The notes beneath the pieces were generated by a model. It had not been told where the DNA came from. It searched no databases and saw only the letters and a list, made by a program, of their open reading frames with translations. A stretch of 53,180 nt of DNA from an uncultured Lachnospiraceae bacterium. GTDB lineage: Bacteria; Bacillota; Clostridia; Lachnospirales; Lachnospiraceae. A program made the position numbers and the translations under genes. Positions 7,176 through 15,066 of the stretch are shown here, in pieces; positions within the stretch are counted from its first letter, which is position 1; each line of letters starts with the position of its first letter. The stretch spans positions 1-53,180 of the forward strand of contig CALWMV010000006.1 in NCBI GenBank assembly GCA_944382125.1, in the 5' to 3' direction.

Positions 7176-9809
7176 TCAGGCCTTGCCCTCACGCTTGATA
7201 GCTGCCTGAGCTGCTGCAAGTCTTGCGATAGGCACACGGAAAGGTGAGCAGGATACATAGTTGAGACCTATGTTATCGCAGAACTCAACGGTGGAAGGAT
7301 CTCCGCCGTGCTCTCCGCAGATACCGCACTTGAGCTCGGGACGAGTAGCTCTTCCCTTCTCAACTGCCATCTTAACGAGCTGGCCTACGCCTGCCTGGTC
7401 AAGCTTAGCAAACGGATCTGACTCGTAGATCTTGGCCTTGTAGTAAGCATCAAGGAACTTACCTGCATCGTCTCTGGAGAATCCAAAGGTCATCTGAGTA
7501 AGGTCGTTGGTACCGAATGAGAAGAACTCAGCCTCCTCAGCGATCTCGTTTGCAAGAAGGGCTGCTCTGGGGATCTCGATCATGGTACCGATGTGGTACT
7601 GCATGTCGGAATTCTTCTCCTGCTTAACCTTCTCAGCTTCCTCAACGACTACATCCTTAACGTACTTGAGCTCCTTCTTCTCTCCTACGAGAGGGATCAT
7701 GATCTCAGGGATGATCTGCTTTCCGGTCTCTTCCTGAACCTCGATAGCAGCCTCCATAACGGCTCTGGTCTGCATCCTTGCGATCTCAGGATAAGTAACT
7801 GCCAGACGGCATCCTCTGTGACCCATCATGGGGTTGAACTCGTGCAGGCTGTCGCAGACTGCCTTTACGTGCTCGGGAGTAAGTCCCATATCCTTAGCAA
7901 GCTCGTCGATCTCTTCCTGAGTCTTGGGAACGAACTCGTGAAGAGGAGGATCGATGAATCTGATGGTCATGGGTCTTCCGTCAAGAGCCTTGTACATAGC
8001 CTTGAAGTCGCCCTTCTGATAAGGAAGGAGCTCTGCAAGGGCTGCCTCTCTGGCCTCTACGGTCTCGGAAAGGATCATCTTACGGATCTTGGGTATACGC
8101 TCTGCATCAAAGAACATGTGCTCTGTACGGCAAAGTCCGATGCCCTCAGCGCCAAGCTCTATAGCCTTCAGTGTATCTCTGGGTGTATCAGCGTTGGTAC
8201 GAACGCTCAGTCTCCTGTTAGCGTCTGCCCATGCCATGATACGTCCGAAATCTCCGCCTACGGTAGCATCCTGGGTCTCGATGTCGCCATCGTAGATCTT
8301 ACCTGTGCTTCCGTCAAGTGAGATGTAATCTCCCTCATGGTACTCCTTGCCATTGAGCTCGAACTTCTTGTTCTCCTCATCCATCTTGATGGCATCGCAT
8401 CCGGATACGCAGCAGGTTCCCATACCTCTTGCAACAACGGCTGCGTGAGAGGTCATTCCGCCTCTTACGGTAAGGATACCCTCTGAAGCCTGCATACCCT
8501 CGATGTCCTCGGGAGAGGTCTCAAGTCTTACAAGGATGACTCTCTCGCCCTTGGCGTGAGCAGCCTTAGCCTCCTCAGCTGTGAAGTAGATCTTACCTGC
8601 AGCAGCTCCGGGAGATGCGGGAAGTGCCTCGCCCATTACCTTGCCGGCCTTAAGAGCCTCGGGTACGAAGGTGGGATGCAGAAGCTGGTCAAGGGACTTA
8701 GCCTCGATACGGCATACAGCCTCCTCGGGAGTGATCTTGCCCTCATCAACGAGGTCACATGCGATCTTGATGGCAGCCTGTGCAGTTCTCTTACCATTTC
8801 TGGTCTGAAGGAAGAACAGCTTGCCCTCCTGGATGGTGAACTCCATATCCTGCATATCACGGTAGTGATCCTCAAGCTTCATGGCAAGCTCCATGAACTG
8901 CTTGTAGCACTCGGGAAGATCCTGCTCCAGCTTTGTGATGGGGCTGGGAGTACGAACGCCTGCAACGACGTCCTCACCCTGTGCATTGATGAGGTACTCA
9001 CCATAGATGCCCTTCTCACCGGTGGAAGGATTACGTGTAAATGCAACGCCGGTACCGGAAGTATTGCCCATGTTTCCGAATACCATGGTCTGTACGTTTA
9101 CGGCTGTGCCCCAGTCTCCGGGGATATCGTTCATACGGCGATAAACGATGGCACGAGGGTTGTTCCAGGAACGGAATACGGCCTTAACAGCCTCCATGAG
9201 CTGAACCATGGGATCCTGAGGGAACTCCTCACCCTTCTGCTCCTTGTAGTACTCCTTGAAGCGCTTGATAAGCTCCTTCATATCGTCAGCGTCAAGCTCG
9301 ATGTCGTACTTAACGCCCTTCTCTTCCTTTACAGCGTCGATGATCTTCTCGAAGGTAGACTTGGGGATCTCCATAACTACGTCTGAGAACATCTGGATGA
9401 ATCTTCTGTAGGAATCATAAGCGAATCTGGGGTTGCCTGTCTTAGCGGCAAAGCCCTCAACTGCCTGATCGTTAAGTCCAAGGTTAAGGATGGTATCCAT
9501 CATACCGGGCATGGAAGCACGGGCACCTGAACGAACTGATACAAGAAGGGGATCTGCATTGTCTCCGAACTTCTTGCCGTTGATCTCCTCTACCTTCTTG
9601 AGAGCCTCAAGGATCTGTCCATTGATCTCATCGGAGATCTTGCCTCCCTGTGTGTAGTAGTCGGTACATGCTTCGGTGGTAACGGTGAATCCCTGAGGGA
9701 TCGGAAGGCCCAAATTCGTCATCTCGGCGAGGTTGGCACCCTTACCGCCAAGAAGGTTACGCATGTCTGCATTACCCTCTTTGAACATATACACCCATTT
9801 GTGTGCCAT
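7176..9809 (-). CDS. ppdK: Pyruvate, phosphate dikinase
   Basis: PpdK interconverts pyruvate, ATP and phosphate with phosphoenolpyruvate, AMP and pyrophosphate. In anaerobic Firmicutes it often works in glycolysis or PEP regeneration. The 877 residues are the usual length. The N-terminal ATP-grasp domain includes LLGGKGANLAEMT and RSGARASMPGMMDT. The central swivelling domain has the phosphorylated histidine in GGMTSHAAVVARGMG, and the C-terminal PEP/pyruvate barrel has GTNDLTQM and the catalytic cysteine in CGICGEHGGDP. The start at 9809 follows AGGAGG by 8 nt; in-frame codons upstream look like leader sequence. It is a single-gene unit with its own terminator. Confidence 0.97.
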   Translation of the reverse strand: MAHKWVYMFKEGNADMRNLLGGKGANLAEMTNLGLPIPQGFTVTTEACTDYYTQGGKISDEINGQILEALKKVEEINGKKFGDNADPLLVSVRSGARASMPGMMDTILNLGLNDQAVEGFAAKTGNPRFAYDSYRRFIQMFSDVVMEIPKSTFEKIIDAVKEEKGVKYDIELDADDMKELIKRFKEYYKEQKGEEFPQDPMVQLMEAVKAVFRSWNNPRAIVYRRMNDIPGDWGTAVNVQTMVFGNMGNTSGTGVAFTRNPSTGEKGIYGEYLINAQGEDVVAGVRTPSPITKLEQDLPECYKQFMELAMKLEDHYRDMQDMEFTIQEGKLFFLQTRNGKRTAQAAIKIACDLVDEGKITPEEAVCRIEAKSLDQLLHPTFVPEALKAGKVMGEALPASPGAAAGKIYFTAEEAKAAHAKGERVILVRLETSPEDIEGMQASEGILTVRGGMTSHAAVVARGMGTCCVSGCDAIKMDEENKKFELNGKEYHEGDYISLDGSTGKIYDGDIETQDATVGGDFGRIMAWADANRRLSVRTNADTPRDTLKAIELGAEGIGLCRTEHMFFDAERIPKIRKMILSETVEAREAALAELLPYQKGDFKAMYKALDGRPMTIRFIDPPLHEFVPKTQEEIDELAKDMGLTPEHVKAVCDSLHEFNPMMGHRGCRLAVTYPEIARMQTRAVMEAAIEVQEETGKQIIPEIMIPLVGEKKELKYVKDVVVEEAEKVKQEKNSDMQYHIGTMIEIPRAALLANEIAEEAEFFSFGTNDLTQMTFGFSRDDAGKFLDAYYKAKIYESDPFAKLDQAGVGQLVKMAVEKGRATRPELKCGICGEHGGDPSTVEFCDNIGLNYVSCSPFRVPIARLAAAQAAIKREGKA

Positions 9810-10028
9810 GTTAATCATCCTCCTTAAAAATAATGCATAAATAATTATGTAAGGTATATCTCCTTTGGGGAGAAACACTCATATAACCGCACAAAAGGAA
9901 ATGCCAGAGGCCCTTTGGTCCTGTGCATTTCGCCGTATCGGTCATTTATGAGTTTATTCTAACACAACAAGACCCCCAATAAAAGTATTTTTAGAAAAAC
10001 CTTTGGCACTATTTCCCGGTTTCAGGCA

Positions 10029-10057
10029 TAAAAAGGGCTCCGGTCGTCCCGGAGCCG
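10029..10057 (-). terminator. Intrinsic terminator after the two-component genes
   Basis: On the minus strand GGCTCCGG-GACGA-CCGGAGCC is followed by CTTTTTATG. It lies just after the response regulator stop codon and marks the end of the long leftward cluster. Confidence 0.88.
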
Positions 10058-10065
10058 GTATAAAT

Positions 10066-10761
10066 TCATACCTTGAAGCGGTAGCCCACTCCCCATATGG
10101 TCTCTATGTACTGGGGCTTCGCCGTATTGTATTCGATCTTTTCCCTTATCTTCTTGATATGGACCGTGACCGTGGCGATATCGCCTATGGAATCCATATC
10201 CCAGATTTCCCTGAACAGCTCCTCCTTGGTAAATACATGATTGGGATGCTCAGCCAGGAAGGTAAGGAGATCGAATTCCTTGGTGGTGAACTGCTTCTCA
10301 GTCCCGTCCACCCATACGCGCCTTGCGGTCTTGTCTATCTTGAGTCCTCTGATCTCTATGATGTCGTTGTGGTTCTTCTCACTGCCTGTAAGTCTTTCAT
10401 AACGGCTCATATGGGCCTTGACCCTGGCCACCAGCTCTGAAGGCGAGAAGGGCTTTGTTATATAATCGTCCGCCCCCAGTCCCAGGCCCCGGATCTTGTC
10501 GATATCCTCTTTCTTTGCAGTGACCATAAGTATGGGCGTATCCTTCTGCTCTCTTACCCTGCGGCATATCTCAAAGCCGTCCGTGCCGGGCAGCATGATA
10601 TCAAGTATGATCAGGTCATAGTCCTTCTCCAGGGCAGTCTTGAGTCCGCTGTCTCCGTCTGCCTCCATATCCACGCTGAAGCCCGAAAGTTCAAGATAGT
10701 CCCTCTCCAGCTCAGCTATGCTTATCTCATCCTCAACTATAAGGATCTTTTTGCCTGCCAT
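10066..10761 (-). CDS. OmpR-family response regulator
   Basis: A 231-residue DNA-binding response regulator. The receiver domain (about 1-120) has the acidic pair in VEDE, the phosphoacceptor Asp54 in LIILDIMLPG, and the conserved lysine in ITKPFSP. The C-terminal winged-helix domain (about 130-231) ends in the usual TIWGVGYRFKV. It is preceded by a histidine kinase gene with a 13-bp gap, so the two form a pair. The target genes cannot be inferred. The pair sits at the end of the glyS-containing cluster, directly before a terminator. Confidence 0.93.
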   Translation of the reverse strand: MAGKKILIVEDEISIAELERDYLELSGFSVDMEADGDSGLKTALEKDYDLIILDIMLPGTDGFEICRRVREQKDTPILMVTAKKEDIDKIRGLGLGADDYITKPFSPSELVARVKAHMSRYERLTGSEKNHNDIIEIRGLKIDKTARRVWVDGTEKQFTTKEFDLLTFLAEHPNHVFTKEELFREIWDMDSIGDIATVTVHIKKIREKIEYNTAKPQYIETIWGVGYRFKV

Positions 10762-10774
10762 ATCTTCCTCCTGT

Positions 10775-11806
10775 CTACAGTCTGACTTCCATGTATTTCC
10801 TCAGCAGGAAATGTATGGTAAGTCCCTCACCCTCAACACTGGAGGCCCAGATCCTGCCTCCGTGATCCTCTATTATCTTCTTTACTATCGAGAGCCCTAT
10901 GCCCGATCCTCCCCGCAGGGAATTGCGGCTTGCATCGGTACGGAAGAAGCGCTCGAATATCCTGGTCAGATCCTGCTTTGCTACTCCGCAGCCGTTATCG
11001 CTTATATCGCACTGTATGAAGTCTCCGATATCGCTTACGTGTATGCTCACATGGCCCGGGGTCTTGTCCAGATATTTTACCGAGTTTCCGACTATGTTGT
11101 TTATGACCTTGCGAAGCTGCTCCGGATCCGCTATGACCAGCACATCCTCTGCCACGCTGTTCTGATAGGCAAATTCGATCCCCCGGGACTCCATATCCAG
11201 CCCAATCTCCTCGGCACAGTCATCAAAATATTCTCTTACATTCAGCTTTTTATAATTATAGGGTATCTTATTGGTATCTATCTTGGAATAGTAGGTCAGC
11301 TCATCTATGAGCCTGGACATGTCGTTGGCTTTATTATATATCGTCCTGATATACTTTTCCATCATCTCAGGGCTTGAGGCTACTCCGTCCAGTATGCCCT
11401 CGGCATATCCCTGGATGGCGGTGATGGGCGTCTTTAAGTCATGGGCTATGTTGCTTATCAGCTCCTTCGACTCATTTTCAGACTTCATCTTCTCCTCCTG
11501 GGACTCCTTGAGCCTGATCCTCATCTCCTCGAAGTCCTCAGTGAGCTGACCTATCTCATCGTCATTTTCACTTTCCAGGGTAAAGTCCAGATCACCGTCC
11601 TTTATCTTCTGAGTGGCGTGCCGAAGCTCATCAAGGGGCCTCAGTATGGACGAATAAATCCAAGAGAGCAGGACAAAGCCTGCTCCCACCAAGATGAATA
11701 TATCCGTATTGAAATCAGTCCTGCCGGTCAGTGTCAGATACATGAGCACTATGGGGAGCACGGTGCTTATGCAGAACATGACCGCAAGTCTGGTAAAAAG
11801 CTTCAT
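10775..11806 (-). CDS. Sensor histidine kinase
   Basis: A 343-residue membrane kinase paired with the downstream regulator. Two transmembrane helices (about 5-27 and 34-55) flank an external loop of only about 8 residues, so there is no room for an external sensor domain and the stimulus is probably sensed in or at the membrane. A HAMP segment follows, then HisKA with the phosphorylated histidine in ISNIAHDLKTPITAIQGY and a HATPase domain with the N box and GGSGIGLSIVKKI. The ATG at 11806 has AAGGAGC 5-7 nt upstream; an ATG-like start 39 bp earlier would overlap glyS. Confidence 0.9.
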   Translation of the reverse strand: MKLFTRLAVMFCISTVLPIVLMYLTLTGRTDFNTDIFILVGAGFVLLSWIYSSILRPLDELRHATQKIKDGDLDFTLESENDDEIGQLTEDFEEMRIRLKESQEEKMKSENESKELISNIAHDLKTPITAIQGYAEGILDGVASSPEMMEKYIRTIYNKANDMSRLIDELTYYSKIDTNKIPYNYKKLNVREYFDDCAEEIGLDMESRGIEFAYQNSVAEDVLVIADPEQLRKVINNIVGNSVKYLDKTPGHVSIHVSDIGDFIQCDISDNGCGVAKQDLTRIFERFFRTDASRNSLRGGSGIGLSIVKKIIEDHGGRIWASSVEGEGLTIHFLLRKYMEVRL

Positions 11807-11822
11807 TCCTGCTCCTTTATGA

Positions 11823-13223
11823 TCAGAAGTCGAACTTTCCGTCAAAGTAGGAAAGGAGGTCGTCTATCTTCACCCTCTCCTGCTCCATGCTGTCACGATG
11901 ACGTATGGTGACCGTTCCATCCTGCTCGGAATCAAAATCATAGGTTATGCAGAAGGGCGTTCCGATCTCATCCTGACGTCTGTAGCGCTTTCCGATGCTT
12001 CCTCTGTCATCGAACTCACAGTAATATTTATTGAGCAGCATGTCAAAGACCTTCTCTGCTCCCTCGTTGAGCTTCTTTGAAAGAGGCAGCACTGCTATCT
12101 TGACCGGGGCAAGGGCCGGATGGAAATGCATGACAGTCCTCTTGTCTCCGCCGGGAAGCTCCTCCTCATCATAGGCCGAGCAGAGGAAAGCAAGGGTCAC
12201 ACGATCAGCTCCCAGTGAAGGCTCTATGACATAGGGTATGTATTTCTCATTGGTCTCGTCATCCATATATGTGAGATCCTGCTTTGAGACCTCCATGTGA
12301 CGGCCAAGGTCGTAATCGGTCCTGTCAGCTATGCCCCAGAGCTCGCCCCATCCGAAGGGGAAGAGGAACTCGAGGTCCGTCGTAGCCTTGGAATAGAAGG
12401 ACAGCTCCTCAGGGCTGTGGTCCCTGGCACGAAGCTCCTCGTCCTTGAGGCCCAGATCCTTGAGCCACTTTATGCAGAATTCCTTCCAGTATGCGAACCA
12501 CTCAAGGTCAGTGTCGGGCTTGCAGAAGAACTCCAGCTCCATCTGCTCGAACTCCCTGGTCCTGAATGTAAAGTTGCCGGGGGTTATCTCGTTGCGGAAT
12601 GACTTTCCTATCTGGCCTATGCCGAAGGGAAGTTTCTTCCTTGAGGTCCTCTGGACATTCTTGAAATTGACGAAGATGCCCTGGGCAGTCTCAGGCCTCA
12701 GATATACGGTATTCTTCGCATCCTCGGTAACTCCCTGGAAGGTCTTGAACATCAGGTTGAAGCTCCTTATGGGGGTCCAGTCATGGCTTCCGCAGCTGGG
12801 GCAGGGTATGTTGTTATCAGAGATGAACTTCTCCATCTCCTCGTTCGTCATGCCGTCGGCAGAATCATTGGGAAGCTTTATGCCGTGCTCCTCGCAGTAA
12901 TCTTCGATAAGCTTGTCAGCCCTGAATCTCTCCTTGCACTTCTTGCAGTCCATAAGAGGATCAGAGAAGCTTGCCAGATGTCCTGAGGCTATCCAGGTCT
13001 GAGGATTCATGAGTATCGCACAGTCCACGCCTACATTGTATTTTGAGGCTTCAACGAATTTCTTCCACCAGGCCTTCTTGACATTATTCTTGAGCTCTAC
13101 TCCGAGATTGCCGTAATCCCAGGTATTTGCCAGGCCTCCGTAGATCTCAGAGCCGGGAAATATGAATCCCCTGTTCTTGCAGAGAGCTATGATATCTTCC
13201 ATCTTTATCTTTGTTCTGTCCAT
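11823..13223 (-). CDS. glyS: Glycine--tRNA ligase (homodimeric type)
   Basis: A class II aminoacyl-tRNA synthetase of the single-chain alpha2 type that charges tRNA-Gly in the cytoplasm. The N-terminus ([20 protein letters not shown]) and [34 protein letters not shown] (motif 2) and the anticodon-binding C-terminus are typical. Cysteines in CKKC and [11 protein letters not shown] suggest a zinc site. The 466 residues match the short bacterial form. It lies between recO and the two-component genes on the same strand; the gap to recO is 142 bp. Confidence 0.96.
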   Translation of the reverse strand: MDRTKIKMEDIIALCKNRGFIFPGSEIYGGLANTWDYGNLGVELKNNVKKAWWKKFVEASKYNVGVDCAILMNPQTWIASGHLASFSDPLMDCKKCKERFRADKLIEDYCEEHGIKLPNDSADGMTNEEMEKFISDNNIPCPSCGSHDWTPIRSFNLMFKTFQGVTEDAKNTVYLRPETAQGIFVNFKNVQRTSRKKLPFGIGQIGKSFRNEITPGNFTFRTREFEQMELEFFCKPDTDLEWFAYWKEFCIKWLKDLGLKDEELRARDHSPEELSFYSKATTDLEFLFPFGWGELWGIADRTDYDLGRHMEVSKQDLTYMDDETNEKYIPYVIEPSLGADRVTLAFLCSAYDEEELPGGDKRTVMHFHPALAPVKIAVLPLSKKLNEGAEKVFDMLLNKYYCEFDDRGSIGKRYRRQDEIGTPFCITYDFDSEQDGTVTIRHRDSMEQERVKIDDLLSYFDGKFDF

Positions 13224-13365
13224 GTTCGTGATCTCCTGTTTACCTTACCGCAGCTTAAAGTCCCTGCGGCCTTCTGGTATGACGTCTGGTACTTGGGCTT
13301 CTTCCCTTTGTACCGGCATTTATTCAGTATACTCCAAGGCTTCCCCTTACGCAAGAGCGAGCTTC

Positions 13366-14013
13366 CTACAGCAGGCGCCTTGACCTGAATTCATGTCTGC
13401 ACAGCTCCTTTGACATGGCTATGGCCTCATCGGAAAAGAGACTGCAGAGCTCACTGTCCTCATAATGCTCCCGGTCAAAAAGCTTTGAAAGGGGAGAAGA
13501 CACCACATGTCTCCAGAGCTCATGGAGCTCCTTTGGTCCCCTTTTGGGGGCCTCGGTATATTCACCCTCCGTCACCAGGAGCCGAAGCTCATATACTGCT
13601 CTTATGAGCCTTCTGTCAAGCTGCCCCTTCCGCAGAGCATCCAGGCTCAGAAAAAGCAGGTTCAGCATGCTTTTAGCCTCTTCCTCCACCATGCCCTCCT
13701 GGGCAAAGTAATCCGCCATCTCCAGAAAATAGGTCCCGTAAAATGAGTCCTCTGGATCCCGGCTCAGCTCAAGGAAGGGGTCTATCAGCTCCGCCCCATG
13801 GATATTGTAGGCCGAGCGTCCCTTTGATATCCGGAAGACCGCTGCGGTCATGGGTCTGAGCTTTCCTATGAGTCTGGAATTTATCTTTGCGGCCCCCTGG
13901 GCGAAAGCTGTTATCTTTCCGAGTTTGTCAGAAAGTATCGTCACTCTTTTGCTGTATTCAGATTGTGGTGCTATAAAAAGGACTATTCCTTTTACCGTTA
14001 ACTCTTCAGCCAC
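13366..14013 (-). CDS. recO: DNA repair protein RecO
   Basis: RecO helps load RecA on SSB-coated DNA in the RecF pathway. The N-terminal OB-fold segment reads VKGIVL...EYSKRVTILSDKLGKITAFAQGA, followed by the RecO C-terminal helices. I chose the GTG at 14013 (215 residues): it follows AAGGAAG by 6 nt and puts VKGIVL close to the start as in other RecO proteins. An ATG at 14118 would add 35 residues encoded by the 13-bp repeat tract, which is unlikely to be protein. The C-terminal CxxC zinc finger seen in some RecO proteins is absent. Era lies upstream, a common recO neighbour. Confidence 0.88.
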   Translation of the reverse strand: MAEELTVKGIVLFIAPQSEYSKRVTILSDKLGKITAFAQGAAKINSRLIGKLRPMTAAVFRISKGRSAYNIHGAELIDPFLELSRDPEDSFYGTYFLEMADYFAQEGMVEEEAKSMLNLLFLSLDALRKGQLDRRLIRAVYELRLLVTEGEYTEAPKRGPKELHELWRHVVSSPLSKLFDREHYEDSELCSLFSDEAIAMSKELCRHEFRSRRLL

Positions 14014-14073
14014 TTTGATCTTCCTTATGTGAAGGTACCAGGACCCTATTTCAGCAGTACCTGCCCTTCCGGC

Positions 14074-14190
14074 GGTCATTTCCAGAAATATTTCCCGGAG
14101 GTCATTCCTGAAGCTCATTCCCGAAGTCTGCCATCAAAGGTCATTCCGGAAGGTCGTTTCCTAAGGTCATTTCCTGAGGTCATATCCAAA
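14074..14190. repeat. 13-bp tandem repeat across the era/recO junction
   Basis: On the plus strand GGTCATTTCC-like cores start at 14074, 14100, 14113, 14139, 14152, 14165 and 14178. Every spacing is 13 or 26 bp, so the tract is about nine 13-bp units, two of them strongly degenerate. It covers the last codons and stop of era and most of the gap to recO. A 13-bp period does not keep a reading frame, so it is not a protein repeat. Confidence 0.8.
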
Positions 14191-15066
14191 GCTCCTTATG
14201 AAGCCCTGGTTATCCCTCCAGCCCTTCCTTACCTTTACGAAAAGCCTCAGGTTGACCTTTGCCTCCACCTGCTCCTCTATATCCTTTCTCGCGGCCATGC
14301 CTATCTTTTTAAGCATCTGTCCGCCCTTTCCTATGATCATGCCCTTATGGCTGTCCCGCTCACAGATTATGTCCGCGGCAATATCATAGGAACCGTCCCG
14401 TCTTTCCTTAAAGCTCTCCACCACCACGGCTATGCCGTGGGGCACCTCATCGGAAAGCATGCGGAGGGCCTTCTCCCTGATTATCTCCTCCGCTATGGTA
14501 CGGAGGGGTATCATGGTCACCGTATCCTCATCATAATAGAGAGGTCCCTCAGGCATCAGCTCAAAAAGCATATCCCTGAGCCTGTCCACATTGTCTCCCT
14601 TAAGGGCAGATACGGCTATCACTTCCCTGGGCTCCACCCTTGCCTTATAAAGGGCTGCCGTATCAGAAAGCTCTTTTTCATTTTTGAAGCGGTCGGCCTT
14701 GTTGACCGCAAGGATCAGAGGCTTTCTGCCGCTGTTTTTCTCATTGATGAGCCTTGCGATCCTCTCCTCCTCTTCGCCGAGTTCATCCCTGGGCTCCACG
14801 ACCCAGACTATGACATCGGCCTCTGAAAAGGTGCGCTCCGCCACATCGTCCATATATTCCCCGAGCTTGTTTTTTGCCTTATGTATTCCGGGTGTATCCA
14901 GGAGGACTATCTGCCCCCTTTCATCCGTATATACGGTCTCTATCCTGCTGCGGGTAGTCTGGGGCTTGGGCGAGGTGATGGCTATCTTCTGGCCTATCAG
15001 CTCATTCATGAGGGTGGATTTGCCTACGTTGGGCTTTCCTATAAATGCTGCATATCCCGATCTCAT
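14167..15066 (-). CDS. era: GTPase Era
   Basis: Era binds the 3' end of 16S rRNA and is needed for 30S subunit maturation. The G domain has G1 GKPNVGKST, G3 DTPGI and G4 NKAD, and the C-terminal KH domain includes GMIIGKGGQMLKKIG. The 299 residues match the family. The ATG overlaps the stop of the M16C peptidase gene by 4 bp, indicating translational coupling. Its final codons and stop lie inside the 13-bp repeat tract. Confidence 0.97.
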   Translation of the reverse strand: MRSGYAAFIGKPNVGKSTLMNELIGQKIAITSPKPQTTRSRIETVYTDERGQIVLLDTPGIHKAKNKLGEYMDDVAERTFSEADVIVWVVEPRDELGEEEERIARLINEKNSGRKPLILAVNKADRFKNEKELSDTAALYKARVEPREVIAVSALKGDNVDRLRDMLFELMPEGPLYYDEDTVTMIPLRTIAEEIIREKALRMLSDEVPHGIAVVVESFKERRDGSYDIAADIICERDSHKGMIIGKGGQMLKKIGMAARKDIEEQVEAKVNLRLFVKVRKGWRDNQGFIRSFGYDLRK

